Assembly: GCF_019916025.1 (NCBI RefSeq)
Contig: NZ_CP079739.1
Span: 1-52,569, forward strand
Reading direction: 5' to 3'
Length of the DNA: 52,569 nucleotides
Source of the DNA: Paraclostridium bifermentans
Lineage (GTDB): Bacteria > Bacillota > Clostridia > Peptostreptococcales > Peptostreptococcaceae
Shown here: positions 37,363 to 46,565 of the stretch, one piece after another
How the letters are laid out: every line of letters begins with the position of its first letter
How positions within the stretch are numbered: the stretch's first letter is position 1
The notes under the pieces: generated by a model
Seen by the model: the letters and a program-made list of their open reading frames with translations, nothing else
Databases searched by the model: none
Told to the model about the DNA's origin: nothing
Position numbers and translations under genes: made by a program

Positions 37363-38085
37363 ATGGAAATAATAGAAGAGCGTAAAACAATATGGCATAA
37401 ATTAGCAGAAAAAGATTTATATAAAATGTTTAAAGAGCTAAGCTATACCGATGAAATGTTTATTAAATTCCAAAAAAATAGATTTAAGAAATGTTTTTTA
37501 TTTTTACTAACTGGCTTAATATTAGGATTTATAGATATAAAGCTAATCTTAATAGGAGTTATTTTAGCACTGTTTCAATGGACTAGCCTATATAAAAAAG
37601 CAAAAAGTTTTTATAATAATTCAATCTTTAAAAAACAATTAACATTTTCTAAATTTACAAGAATGTTAATACCTTATTTATTGCAATCTAATGCTACTCT
37701 ATATAATGTTTTTAATAAAATGGTAGATAGACTAGAGGATGGTCATGTAAAAGATTCTTTAAAAAAACTAATAATCGAAATGAATGATAACCCAAATTCA
37801 GAAGAACCGTTTAAAGAATTTGCTTTAAGTGCATCAGGAACAGACCAAGCAGTTTTATTTATGACAACTCTTTATGATTATCAACAAAATACTTTTGATA
37901 GCTCTGTTGTCACAGAGCTTGGGAAAATGGCTAGTGAACAACTATTTAATGGAGTAGATGAAATCATAAGTTTTAAGCTAAGAAAATTTGATATGTTTCC
38001 CACTAAAATAACAATGCTTTGTTTACTAATTACTATGGGTTATCTACTAGCCATATTGGTTTATTTAGCTAAAGCAAATTTATAG
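37363..38085 (+). CDS. TadC-like inner membrane protein
   Basis: A 240-residue protein. Hydrophobic segments lie at about residues 42-72 and at the C-terminus (ITMLCLLITMGYLLAILVYL), with a GspF-like helical domain between (FTRMLIPYLLQSNATLYNVF, then a PFKEFALSASGTDQAVLF segment). With the previous gene it forms the paired TadB/TadC platform. Its own start ATG lies within GAGGTGAAAATCTAAAT, so it is translationally linked to TadB. Confidence 0.75.
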   Translation: MEIIEERKTIWHKLAEKDLYKMFKELSYTDEMFIKFQKNRFKKCFLFLLTGLILGFIDIKLILIGVILALFQWTSLYKKAKSFYNNSIFKKQLTFSKFTRMLIPYLLQSNATLYNVFNKMVDRLEDGHVKDSLKKLIIEMNDNPNSEEPFKEFALSASGTDQAVLFMTTLYDYQQNTFDSSVVTELGKMASEQLFNGVDEIISFKLRKFDMFPTKITMLCLLITMGYLLAILVYLAKANL

Positions 38086-38130
38086 TTTTATAATGAAATT
38101 AAAAATATTATTTTGAAATGAGGTGGTATT

Positions 38131-38493
38131 TTGATAGAAAGCAGTATAATGGCAAGTGTAAAATTATATATATTTGCTATTTTGGTTACATTTATAGTTT
38201 CTATAGGTATATTTGTTTTTGAAATAGGTCAAGTACATAATTATCAGAGTTATGTTGATACTCAAATTGAAAGAAATGGTGGTTTAACTGATAAGGCTAT
38301 GGCAAATATAAATACATATAATGAAAAAAACTATAAAGGTAAATTCACTATAAATAGTGACCAGATGAATCAAAAATTTGCATATGGTTCTATTATTAAT
38401 TACCAAATAGTAGGTAAATATAAATTGTTATTTTTAGATTTTGATACTCAAAGTTATCCAGTTAATGGGTCATCAATTTCACTTATAAGATAA
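38131..38493 (+). CDS. TadE-like pseudopilin (120 aa)
   Basis: A TTG start after ATGAGGTGGTATT. One hydrophobic helix lies at residues about 10-32 (KLYIFAILVTFIVSIGIFVF), followed by a polar region containing VDTQIERNGGLTDKAMANIN, and C-terminal strands. It is similar in plan to the protein at 34897. It follows TadC, as pseudopilins do in Tad operons. I recall a family of Firmicute plasmid proteins with this outline but cannot name it safely. Confidence 0.6.
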   Translation: MIESSIMASVKLYIFAILVTFIVSIGIFVFEIGQVHNYQSYVDTQIERNGGLTDKAMANINTYNEKNYKGKFTINSDQMNQKFAYGSIINYQIVGKYKLLFLDFDTQSYPVNGSSISLIR

Positions 38494-38512
38494 ATTAAAA
38501 GGAGAGATAAAC

Positions 38513-38626
38513 ATGTTAAAAAAAATTATATCTGGTGATATATTCTTAACACTTGCAGTAACTGCATTTGGACTAGCAGTAATAGCTACCTTATTAGTAG
38601 TAGTAGGAAGTTTATTTGTAAGTTAA
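38513..38626 (+). CDS. Prepilin-like micropeptide (37 aa)
   Basis: AAAGGAGAGATAAAC precedes the ATG. After a short basic head (MLKKIISGDI) nearly all of the peptide is one hydrophobic helix (FLTLAVTAFGLAVIATLLVV). It is the size and form of a tiny pilin or channel subunit. It is the first of three such genes placed between the TadE-like gene and the VirB2-like gene. Confidence 0.6.
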   Translation: MLKKIISGDIFLTLAVTAFGLAVIATLLVVVGSLFVS

Positions 38627-38742
38627 ATAAAATTAATTTGAAAGATACACAGTTAAAGACATAAACAATATGTCTTATTTTTATACAAGAAAATAAGAGT
38701 TTAAATAGGCTCTTAAATATAAATTAAAAGGAGATAGATAAT

Positions 38743-38886
38743 ATGTTAGATCAAAATACAGATAGGGCTTCTTGGGGAATGTTAGCTTTAGTGCTTGCAG
38801 GAATTTCAGCATTGTTAGTGAAATCAGGAGGAAATGAAATAGGTAATTTAGTTTTAAATAGTATAAAAGCATTATTTGTAGGTTAA
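38743..38886 (+). CDS. Prepilin-like peptide (47 aa), duplicate 1
   Basis: AAAGGAGATAGATAAT precedes the ATG. The product is MLDQNTDRASWGMLALVLAG, then ISALLVKSGGNEIGNLVLNS and IKALFVG: a polar head, a short hydrophobic helix and an amphipathic helix. This is similar to small Flp-type pilins that assemble into a thin filament, but the usual Glu at position 5 after cleavage is not evident. The Tad-like genes around it make a filament subunit the most likely role. A bacteriocin-like peptide is an alternative. Confidence 0.65.
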   Translation: MLDQNTDRASWGMLALVLAGISALLVKSGGNEIGNLVLNSIKALFVG

Positions 38887-39002
38887 GAAAATTTAATTTG
38901 AAAGATACACCGTTAAAGGCATAAATAATATGTCTTATTTTTATGCAAGAAAATAAGAGTTTAAATAGGCTCTTAAATATAAATTAAAAGGAGATAGATA
39001 AT

Positions 39003-39146
39003 ATGTTAGATCAAAATACAGATAGGGCTTCTTGGGGAATGTTAGCTTTAGTGCTTGCGGGAATTTCAGCATTATTAGTGAAATCAGGAGGAAATGAAAT
39101 AGGTAATCTAGTTATAAGTAGCATAAAAGCATTATTTGTAGGTTAA
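39003..39146 (+). CDS. Prepilin-like peptide (47 aa), duplicate 2
   Basis: It is the same as the gene at 38743 except near residues 40-42 (VIS in place of VLN). Having two copies in tandem raises the dose of the product, as expected for a major filament subunit. Ribosome site and spacing are identical to the first copy. Confidence 0.65.
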   Translation: MLDQNTDRASWGMLALVLAGISALLVKSGGNEIGNLVISSIKALFVG

Positions 39147-39237
39147 GAAAATTTAATTTGAAAGATAAAAAGGGGATTAAATAAATAATCTCTTTTTTAT
39201 CTTTTTGAATTATATACAAAAGAAAGGAATTAATAAA

Positions 39238-39462
39238 ATGGCAAAACCAAATAAAAATGAATTAAAAAGAGCAAAGGATTTAGCGGAAACATTATTAAAA
39301 GCACAAGGAATAGACCATGATGAATGGTTATATGAACAGTATATTAAAATCCAAAGTGAAAGTGCAGATATTATTGAAAATGCTATGAAATTATATTTAT
39401 CGCATCAAAATCAGGAAACTCAACCATTTATAGCTAATCAATTAGCAAATGAAGAAAATTAA
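39238..39462 (+). CDS. Small soluble hypothetical protein (74 aa)
   Basis: AAGAAAGGAATTAATAAA sets the start at 39238; an upstream in-frame TTG region is not supported. The product is helical and charged (KNELKRAKDLAETLLKAQG, YEQYIKIQSESADIIENAMK). It has no membrane segment. It sits between the pilin-like peptides and the VirB2-like gene, so it may be a cytoplasmic chaperone or regulator of the apparatus. No family is recognised. Confidence 0.55.
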   Translation: MAKPNKNELKRAKDLAETLLKAQGIDHDEWLYEQYIKIQSESADIIENAMKLYLSHQNQETQPFIANQLANEEN

Positions 39463-39487
39463 TTAAAAGAAAAGGTGGTATTTTTTT

Positions 39488-39715
39488 ATGACACAAATTG
39501 TAAACATTATTACTTATTGTATTAAAGCAGTTCAGGTAATTGCGATAGCATGGGCTGGATTTAAGCTATGCGTATATGGGACAGCGTACATGAGAAAGAA
39601 CGCTCAAAAGGTTGAAGAAGCAAAAGATGGTATGAAGAATGTTGTTGGTGGTTTAGTTGTTGTTTTAGGATGCCAAGCAATAGTACAGTTCCTAAAAAAC
39701 GGAATGAACTTCTAA
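39488..39715 (+). CDS. VirB2/TrbC-like pilin of the secretion system (75 aa)
   Basis: Two transmembrane helices (IVNIITYCIKAVQVIAIAWA and VVGGLVVVLGCQAIVQFL) are joined by a basic loop (RKNAQKVEEAKDGMKN). This is the plan of VirB2-type subunits in Gram-positive systems. AAAAGGTGGTA precedes the ATG. It lies directly upstream of the repeat protein and VirD4, and marks the change from Tad-like to type IV secretion genes. Confidence 0.7.
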   Translation: MTQIVNIITYCIKAVQVIAIAWAGFKLCVYGTAYMRKNAQKVEEAKDGMKNVVGGLVVVLGCQAIVQFLKNGMNF

Positions 39716-39735
39716 TCCAATAAGGAGTAAAGTGA

Positions 39736-41184
39736 ATGATCTATGTTAAATTTAAATTAGATAGAAAGTTAAAAAAACTTATATCCCCCAACAAAAAATA
39801 CTCATTACAAGAAGCATCAAAATTATTATCTGATTTAGAAACTCATGCCAAAGATAATAACTATAAAGGAACAATAGAGTATTCTATTTTAGAAAATAAT
39901 AATTTATTATTTAGGGATAATTATACGGCTCAAGAGGGAAAGCCGACTAATATTATTTTGCTTGTTAGAGAAACTTTAAATACTGTTTTTAAAGACCATC
40001 CTCAATCTCAAAAAGATTCATTACTTGAAAAACTCGCTAAATCAATAACTGATAATGCATCAGGATATGATTTAGAAAAACAACATCAATTAGATTTAAA
40101 ACTTGAACAGGAAGAGCAAGAAAAAAAGAAACAACTAGAGTTGAAACTTAAACAGGAAGAAGAAGATAAAAAGAAGAAACTAGAGTTGAAACTTAAACAA
40201 GAAGAAGAAGATAAAAAGAAGAAACTAGAGTTGAAACTTAAACAAGAAGAAGAAGATAAAAAGAAGAAACTAGAGTTGAAACTTAAACAGGAAGAAGAAG
40301 ATAAAAAGAAGAAACTAGAGTTGAAACTTAAACAGGAAGAAGAAGATAAAAAGAAGAAACTAGAGTTGAAACTTAAACAGGAAGAAGAAGATAAAAAGAA
40401 GAAACTAGAGTTGAAACTTAAGCAAGAAGAGGAAAGAAAGAAAGAAGAGCCACTGCCTAATCAGGTAGTGGTTGAAAAGGAAGTACAAGAAGAGCCAGCA
40501 CCTAGTCAGGTAGTGGTTGAAAAGGAAGTACAAGAAGAGCCAGCACCTAGTCAGGTAGTGGTTGAAAAGGAAGTACAAGAACAGTCAGCACCTAGTCAGG
40601 TAGTGGTTGAAAAGAAAGTACAAGAAGAGCCAGCACCTAGTCAGGTAGTGGTTGAAAAGGAAGTACAAGAACAGTCAGCACCTAGTCAGGTAGTGGTTGA
40701 AAAGAAAGTACAAGAAGAGCCAGCACCTAGTCAGGTAGTGGTTAAAAAGGAAGTACAAGAAGAGCCAGCACCTAGTCAGGTAGTGGTTGAAAAGAAAGTA
40801 CAAGAAGATATAGAAATAAAAAAGAAAATTAAAAAAGTGAACATAGAAAAAAAACAAGCTGAATTAAAGGTGTTAAAGGAGCAAAGGAAAGTAGAGAAAG
40901 CTAAAAAAGAGCTGATAAATGATATTAAGAATGACTTAAAAACAGAAGTTAAAAAAGACAAGTTATTGAAAAAATATATTAAATCAAATAAAAGCATGAA
41001 AAAATCAATGTATAAACAATGTAATAGTGGATTTAGTATTAGTAAAGCTTGCTTTATAGTTTGTTTTCTTTTAATAAGTTATTCCCTTTGTAATTCCTAC
41101 ATAATAAATAATAGTCAGGCACCTGCTTGGGTGATTGAAATTAATAGTAAATTTGAAGCAATTAAATCTATAATATTTAACTAG
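39736..41184 (+). CDS. Membrane-anchored repeat protein with two 15-residue repeat blocks
   Basis: A 482-residue protein after TAAGGAGTAAAGTGA. Residues 1-115 form a small globular domain. Then come about six near-perfect repeats of LKLKQEEEDKKKKLE (helical, charged, residues about 120-232) and about eight repeats around EEPAPSQVVVEKEVQ (extended, Pro/Val-rich, about 235-355). A basic helix follows, then one transmembrane helix (ACFIVCFLLISYSLCNSYII) near the C-terminus. Both DNA repeats have a 45-bp period, so length can change without shifting frame. The layout suggests a rod with its head in the cytoplasm, perhaps a scaffold for the secretion system. Confidence 0.75.
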   Translation: MIYVKFKLDRKLKKLISPNKKYSLQEASKLLSDLETHAKDNNYKGTIEYSILENNNLLFRDNYTAQEGKPTNIILLVRETLNTVFKDHPQSQKDSLLEKLAKSITDNASGYDLEKQHQLDLKLEQEEQEKKKQLELKLKQEEEDKKKKLELKLKQEEEDKKKKLELKLKQEEEDKKKKLELKLKQEEEDKKKKLELKLKQEEEDKKKKLELKLKQEEEDKKKKLELKLKQEEERKKEEPLPNQVVVEKEVQEEPAPSQVVVEKEVQEEPAPSQVVVEKEVQEQSAPSQVVVEKKVQEEPAPSQVVVEKEVQEQSAPSQVVVEKKVQEEPAPSQVVVKKEVQEEPAPSQVVVEKKVQEDIEIKKKIKKVNIEKKQAELKVLKEQRKVEKAKKELINDIKNDLKTEVKKDKLLKKYIKSNKSMKKSMYKQCNSGFSISKACFIVCFLLISYSLCNSYIINNSQAPAWVIEINSKFEAIKSIIFN

Positions 41185-41190
41185 ATAAAC

Positions 41191-41214
41191 AGACTACTAA
41201 TTTATTAGTAGTCT
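41191..41214. terminator. Palindromic hairpin within the operon
   Basis: AGACTACTAA and TTAGTAGTCT with TTTA between, without a T-run. It may give partial termination before virD4. It also contains the CAGACTAC word found in repA, probably by chance. Confidence 0.45.
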
Positions 41215-41260
41215 GAATTCATAAAATAGATAAAAGGTATTATTGTATAGAGGTGATAAT

Positions 41261-43414
41261 TTGAATATAGAGTGCAATCAATGGAAGAAAAAAATTTTAA
41301 ATAAGTATGTATTTTTAAGTATATATTTTCTTATAGTTATAGCTACAACTTTAGTGCTTAACTTTGTTTTAAATGCAGTTAATAGTATACCAACTTTAAT
41401 AAATACTCTTAAAAATTTTACAGTAGAAAATCAGGTAAATCCTCTTTCAGTAATTTCTTGGAAGTGGATTTTTATTTTTCAATTAAAATTTTGGTTTATT
41501 TATATATTAGCATTTGCAATTATTACTGTTTCTGTATTTTTAAAGCTATATAAAGTTAATTCAGCATTTAAAGATATAAATAAAGGTACTAAGGGTACTG
41601 CTAGATGGACAACAATAGAAGAAATTAAGGAAACTTATAAACCCATTCCAGACAATGATAAAGAGTATGAAGGAGAATCAGGAATCCCAATTGTTCACTA
41701 TGAAGATAACCTTTATGTAGATACTAATAATACTAATACATTAGTAGTGGCATCTACTCAATCAGGAAAAACAGAGTTATACTCATATCCTTCTTTAGAT
41801 GTTGTAATGAGAGCAAAGGTAAAGGATTCAATTATAGTTACTGATATAAAAGGAGATATGCTTAAAAACACTAGAAAAGATTTTGTTAAATATGGATATG
41901 AAGTTCATGTATTAAATTTAATTAATCCATATTTAAGTATTGGATTTAATCCTCTTGAACGTATAAAACAAGCATATATAAAAGGTGATTATGCTAAGGC
42001 TGGAATGCTTTGTAATACATTTACATATTCCATATTTCATAATCCTAATTCAAAAGAACCAATGTGGGAAGAAAGTGCAATGGCTTTAGTAAATGCTTTA
42101 ATATTAGCAGTTTGTGATATAAACATTAAGCAAAATACACTTGAAAAAATAACTATATATACAGTTGTAATGATGCTAACTGATTTGGGAACTAAATTTG
42201 ATGAAGATGGGCATTGTGAGTTAGAATCTTTCTTTGAATCTTTAGAATCTACTAGCCCAGCAAGGTTACAATATTCAACTGTTAAATTTTCGGAAGGTAA
42301 AACGAGGTCGGGTATTTTTACATTAGCAATGGCAAAGTTAAAAAACTATACTTCTGAGGCTATTGCAAAAATGACAGCAGTTAACACCTTTGATATAGAG
42401 GAATTAGCATATGGAGAAAAACCGATTGCTTTATTTATAATATATCCTGATTGGGATGATTCTTATTATAATATTATCTCAACTTTTTTAAAGCAAGTAT
42501 CAGCAGTTCTTGCTGAAAAAGCGACATTATCTAAGGAATCAACTTTACCAAGAAAAGTAAGACATCTTTTTGAAGAGGTTGCTAATATTCCAGCAATTGA
42601 AGGATTAGATAGAGCTTTAGCAGTAGGATTAAGTAGAGGACTTCTATATACATTAGTTATACAAAATGTAGCTCAATTAGAAGAAAAATACGGAGAAAGA
42701 ATGACAAAATCTCTTTTGGGTAACTGTGGAAATCAAATTTATATTATGTCTGATGAAATGGAAGATGCAGAAGCATTTAGTGCAAAGTTAGGAACTAAAA
42801 CAGTTGTAACAAGTGATAGAAACGGAGAAGAGTTCAGTATTGAAAAAACTATATCAGAAAAAGAAGATAATAGAGCTTTAATGATGCCTGATGAACTTAG
42901 AAAGTTGAAAAAGGGTGAATGGGTTGTACTAAGAACTAAGAAAAGAGAAGATTTAAATAAAAATAGAGTTCAACCAAATCCTATTTATGCATCAATGAAA
43001 GATGGAACACAAATGTTACATAGATATGAATATTTAATACACCGTTTTAATCATAAAATGACATTTGATGAATTAGGAATTGAAGCAGATCACCAATATA
43101 TAGATTTAAAAAAATTAATTATTAATTTTGAAGATAAGTATAAAGAGGATGAAATTTACAATAGTAAAAATAGTGAAAAAGAGGACTGCAATATTAATGA
43201 AAATGAAAATATTGAGGTTGAATATAAAACTTTAATTACTGATTTAATTTCAACCGATAAATACGATTATATAAAAATAGTAGCAGAAAAATACTTATCG
43301 GATGAAGATTATCAAAACTTTATACAAATAAAATATATAGGAGAATTACAGGAGTTTTTTAATGCTCCTGATAAGATAGATATTTATAATAAAATAGAAA
43401 AACACCTTAGTTAA
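41261..43414 (+). CDS. virD4: VirD4-type coupling protein
   Basis: GAGGTGATAA sets the start at the TTG at 41261, giving 717 residues. Two transmembrane helices (FLSIYFLIVIATTLVLNFVL and FWFIYILAFAIITVSVFL) precede the ATPase domain with Walker A VVASTQSGKTELYS (about 161-174), the segment DSIIVTDIKGDML, and Walker B region RKVRHLFEEVANIPAI. Coupling proteins bring the relaxase-DNA complex to the channel. The C-terminal 100 residues are an acidic extension with a helical end. It belongs to the TraG/TraD-like group of Gram-positive systems. Confidence 0.88.
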   Translation: MNIECNQWKKKILNKYVFLSIYFLIVIATTLVLNFVLNAVNSIPTLINTLKNFTVENQVNPLSVISWKWIFIFQLKFWFIYILAFAIITVSVFLKLYKVNSAFKDINKGTKGTARWTTIEEIKETYKPIPDNDKEYEGESGIPIVHYEDNLYVDTNNTNTLVVASTQSGKTELYSYPSLDVVMRAKVKDSIIVTDIKGDMLKNTRKDFVKYGYEVHVLNLINPYLSIGFNPLERIKQAYIKGDYAKAGMLCNTFTYSIFHNPNSKEPMWEESAMALVNALILAVCDINIKQNTLEKITIYTVVMMLTDLGTKFDEDGHCELESFFESLESTSPARLQYSTVKFSEGKTRSGIFTLAMAKLKNYTSEAIAKMTAVNTFDIEELAYGEKPIALFIIYPDWDDSYYNIISTFLKQVSAVLAEKATLSKESTLPRKVRHLFEEVANIPAIEGLDRALAVGLSRGLLYTLVIQNVAQLEEKYGERMTKSLLGNCGNQIYIMSDEMEDAEAFSAKLGTKTVVTSDRNGEEFSIEKTISEKEDNRALMMPDELRKLKKGEWVVLRTKKREDLNKNRVQPNPIYASMKDGTQMLHRYEYLIHRFNHKMTFDELGIEADHQYIDLKKLIINFEDKYKEDEIYNSKNSEKEDCNINENENIEVEYKTLITDLISTDKYDYIKIVAEKYLSDEDYQNFIQIKYIGELQEFFNAPDKIDIYNKIEKHLS

Positions 43415-43436
43415 ATAAAAGGGGGAGGAAACAACT

Positions 43437-46400
43437 TTGTCTGATGCACAAGTTATTGAAATACTAAAATCATTTGATGTACTTAAACGATCCTCGATAT
43501 GGGCGGATGCTGGTAGATTTATTATGTGGTACATAAACTTAGGACTATCAAAAGTGGTAGATTTACTTTCAAATAGTTTAAGTGAAATTTATAGTGTAAT
43601 GAATTTCTTTAATAGCAAACAAGTAAATGATTTTATAAATAAATATATAGTAGTAATTTTTGCTTTTGCATCAATTGCATTGGCAATATTAGGATGGAAA
43701 ATTATAGTTAAGAAAGAAAATGATTTCAATAGGATTATTACAAATGCTTTAATTGCAATTACTATATTTGTTGTATTACCTTGGGGTATGCAACAAGGGG
43801 AAAGTTTAGTTAAGGCAGGCGTTAATTTATTAGATAGCAATGGGAATGTAAGTAGTTCAACTAAAATATTCAGTTCAAATATAACAGATTTATATTTAAT
43901 TGATAAAAATGGATGGAAAAGTCCAAACCCACACCCTAAAAATTATATAAAAGACGATTCAAGTTTATCATTTTTAAGCATAACAGAAATAATGGATACA
44001 GGGGGACTTTTTACATCTACAAAACTATCAGATGATGGTACTAAAATTTTAAAACATAAAATTAATGATGCATCAGGAGAACAGAAATTAGAAGAGTTAA
44101 AATCACATCTTGTTTATGAAGATGAAGGATATTATCGTTACTCATGGCATCCATTTTATATTTTGATAGAATTAGGAACTATGGCTTTAGTTCTATTTTT
44201 TACATGCTTTAAAACGGCACAATTAATACAAGAATTAGGAATACTTAAAATTATTCTTCAAGGTACGGTTTTAACCGATATAGAAACAGGGCAGAGGAAT
44301 AAAAAACTTATAGAAAAGATAAAAAATACATTTATTATTTTATATGTAATAATGCTTTTATTAAATATATATATTTTATTTATGGATTTTATAGCATCAT
44401 CTAATATTTCAAAACCAACTCAATTAGTTATGATTTTAGCATCAGGAATACTAGTTATAGATGGTCCAAACTTCATAGAAGAGATGTTTGGTATAGATGC
44501 TGGACTAAAAAGTATTAGTAGGTCAATAATAGCGGCAGCTCAAGGAGCTAAAGGTATGAAAGATTTGGCTAGTGCAATTGGGAAAGGTGCATCAGCAGTA
44601 GGAAAAGCATCAGTAGGAGCATCAAAAGTTTTAGGAAAAACTGCTATAAATACATCAGCTGGAATTAAAGGTGCTCTTGATGGATTTAAAGAAAGCGGTA
44701 ATAGTTCAAAAGATGGAAATTCAAATAGTTCACCGTTAGGTGGTATGTCAAATGGGAATGAATCACAAGATGATAAAGGAAATAGTCCATTATCGGACAT
44801 TTCTAATAATAATTTATCACAAGGAGATACAGAAACTACAGAAGATACACCATTAAGTAGTAGGTTAAATGCCAGTGCATCACAGGATGTAGGAGCTACA
44901 GGAGATACACCATTAGGTAGTATGTCAAATGGTAGTACATCAAGTGATATGGGAACTACAGAAGATACACCATTAGGAGGTATGTCAAATAGTAGTACAT
45001 CAAATGATATGGGAACTACAGGAGATACACCATTAGGAGGTATGTCAAATAGTAGTACATCAAATGATATAGGAACTACAGGAGATACACCATTAGGAGG
45101 TATGTCAAATGGTAGTGCATCAAATGATATAGGAACTACAGGAGATACACCATTAGGAGGTATGTCAAATGGTAGTGCATCAAATGATATAGGAACTACA
45201 GGAGATACACCATTAGGAGGTATGTCAAATGGTAGTGCATCAAATGATATGGGAACTACAGGAGATACACCCTTAGGAAGTGCATCAGGTGCTAGTATAT
45301 CTAATAGTGGTACAGGAACAAACACACCATTAGGAAGTAAATCAGGTGCTAATACATCTAAAGGTAGTGTAGGAACAAATACACCAATAGGAAGTGTATC
45401 AGGTGCTAATACATCTAAAGGTAGTGTAGGAACAAGCACACCAATAGGAAGTGTATCAGGTGCTAATACATCTAAAGGTAGTGTAGGAACAAATACACCA
45501 ATAGGAAGTGTATCAGGTAATAATACATCTAAAGGTAGTGTAGGAACAAGCACACCAATAGGAAGTGTATCAGGTGCTAGTGTATCTAATAGTGGTGTAG
45601 GAGCAAGCACACCAATAGGAAGTGTATCAGGTGCTAGTGTATCTAATAGTGGTGTAGGAGCAAGCACACCAATAGGAAGTGCATCAGGTGCTAGTGTATC
45701 TAATAGTGGTGTAGGAGCAAGCACACCAATAGGAAGTGCATCAGGTGCTAGTGTATCTAATAGTGGTGTAGGAGCAAGTACACCAATAGGAAGTGCATCA
45801 GGTGCTAGTGTATCTAATAGTGGTGTAGGAGCAAGTACACCAATAGGAAGTAAATCAGGTGCTAATGTATCTAATAGTGGTGTAGGAGCAAGCACACCAA
45901 TAGGAAGTGCATCAGGTGCTAGTGTATCTAATAGTGGTGTAGGAGCAAGCACACCAATAGGAAGTGCATCAGGTGCTAGTGTATCTAATAGTGGTGTAGG
46001 AGCAAGTACACCAATAGGAAGTGCATCAGGTGCTAGTGTATCTAATAGTGGTGTAGGAGCAAGTACACCAATAGGAAGTAAATCAGGTGCTAATGTATCT
46101 AATAGTGGTGTAGGAGCAAGCACACCAATAGGAAGTGCATCAGGTGCTAGTGTATCTAATAGTGGTGTAGGAGCAAGCACACCAATAGGAAGTAAATCAG
46201 GTGCTAGTGTATCTAATAGTGGTGTAGGAGCAAGTACACCAATAGGAAATGCATCAGGTGCTAGTGTATCTAAAGGTAGTGTAGGAACAAGTACTCAAAT
46301 ACCAAGTTCACTAAGACCTAATACATCTAAAATATATAAACCAAGTACAATTAAATTACCAAAAGATGTAGAAATTAAACCGATAGAAAAACCTACAAGT

Positions 46401-46565
46401 AAGACTATTGCTGATATTGCAGTTTCAAAATATGCAAATATGGCTGAAAAAATATATAATTCACCTACATTAAAAGGTGCAAGAAATACATATCAAGTAT
46501 CTAAAAACTCTGCAATGGCTTTAAAAAATAATAAGGAGAAGGATGATAATGAGAAGAGAGATTAG
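43437..46565 (+). CDS. VirB6/TrbL-like channel protein with giant Ser/Gly repeat tail
   Basis: GGGGGAGGAAACAAC precedes a TTG start; 1042 residues. Residues 1-370 contain about six membrane helices (for example YIVVIFAFASIALAILGWKI, NALIAITIFVVLPWGM and FILYVIMLLLNIYILF), a VirB6-type plan. From about 420 to 480 come irregular Ser/Asn repeats, then about seven 20-residue repeats (GGMSNGSASNDIGTTGDTPL; 60-bp period), then about eighteen 19-residue repeats around SGASVSNSGVGASTPIGS (57-bp period). A basic, conserved-looking C-terminus follows. The repeat DNA is highly uniform, so recent expansion is likely. A tail of this size is unusual for VirB6 proteins. Confidence 0.8.
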   Translation: MSDAQVIEILKSFDVLKRSSIWADAGRFIMWYINLGLSKVVDLLSNSLSEIYSVMNFFNSKQVNDFINKYIVVIFAFASIALAILGWKIIVKKENDFNRIITNALIAITIFVVLPWGMQQGESLVKAGVNLLDSNGNVSSSTKIFSSNITDLYLIDKNGWKSPNPHPKNYIKDDSSLSFLSITEIMDTGGLFTSTKLSDDGTKILKHKINDASGEQKLEELKSHLVYEDEGYYRYSWHPFYILIELGTMALVLFFTCFKTAQLIQELGILKIILQGTVLTDIETGQRNKKLIEKIKNTFIILYVIMLLLNIYILFMDFIASSNISKPTQLVMILASGILVIDGPNFIEEMFGIDAGLKSISRSIIAAAQGAKGMKDLASAIGKGASAVGKASVGASKVLGKTAINTSAGIKGALDGFKESGNSSKDGNSNSSPLGGMSNGNESQDDKGNSPLSDISNNNLSQGDTETTEDTPLSSRLNASASQDVGATGDTPLGSMSNGSTSSDMGTTEDTPLGGMSNSSTSNDMGTTGDTPLGGMSNSSTSNDIGTTGDTPLGGMSNGSASNDIGTTGDTPLGGMSNGSASNDIGTTGDTPLGGMSNGSASNDMGTTGDTPLGSASGASISNSGTGTNTPLGSKSGANTSKGSVGTNTPIGSVSGANTSKGSVGTSTPIGSVSGANTSKGSVGTNTPIGSVSGNNTSKGSVGTSTPIGSVSGASVSNSGVGASTPIGSVSGASVSNSGVGASTPIGSASGASVSNSGVGASTPIGSASGASVSNSGVGASTPIGSASGASVSNSGVGASTPIGSKSGANVSNSGVGASTPIGSASGASVSNSGVGASTPIGSASGASVSNSGVGASTPIGSASGASVSNSGVGASTPIGSKSGANVSNSGVGASTPIGSASGASVSNSGVGASTPIGSKSGASVSNSGVGASTPIGNASGASVSKGSVGTSTQIPSSLRPNTSKIYKPSTIKLPKDVEIKPIEKPTSKTIADIAVSKYANMAEKIYNSPTLKGARNTYQVSKNSAMALKNNKEKDDNEKRD

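Larger units (their letters stand above)
38641..39160. repeat. 260-bp tandem duplication carrying a micropeptide gene
   Basis: Two units, offset by exactly 260 bases (start codons at 38743 and 39003), are almost identical, including the untranslated part (AAGATACACAGTTAAAG, GGCTCTTAAATATAAAT and the ribosome site). The few differences fall in the spacer and in codons 41-43 of the peptide. Confidence 0.85.

Noticed and set aside
41190-41215. CAGACTAC palindrome before virD4 as a second RepA site
   Set aside because: Only an 8-base word is shared with the repA cluster, without the longer direct repeat; probably chance in a hairpin.
44540-46180. Long minus-strand frame opposite the VirB6-like repeats
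   Set aside because: A 546-residue frame made only of mirrored repeat sequence, without a ribosome site; it arises because the repeat units lack stops on the other strand.
44890-46270. CRISPR-like direct repeats
   Set aside because: The 60- and 57-bp units are contiguous without spacers and lie in frame inside a transfer gene. The iterons at 26712 are also contiguous, with no cas genes anywhere.
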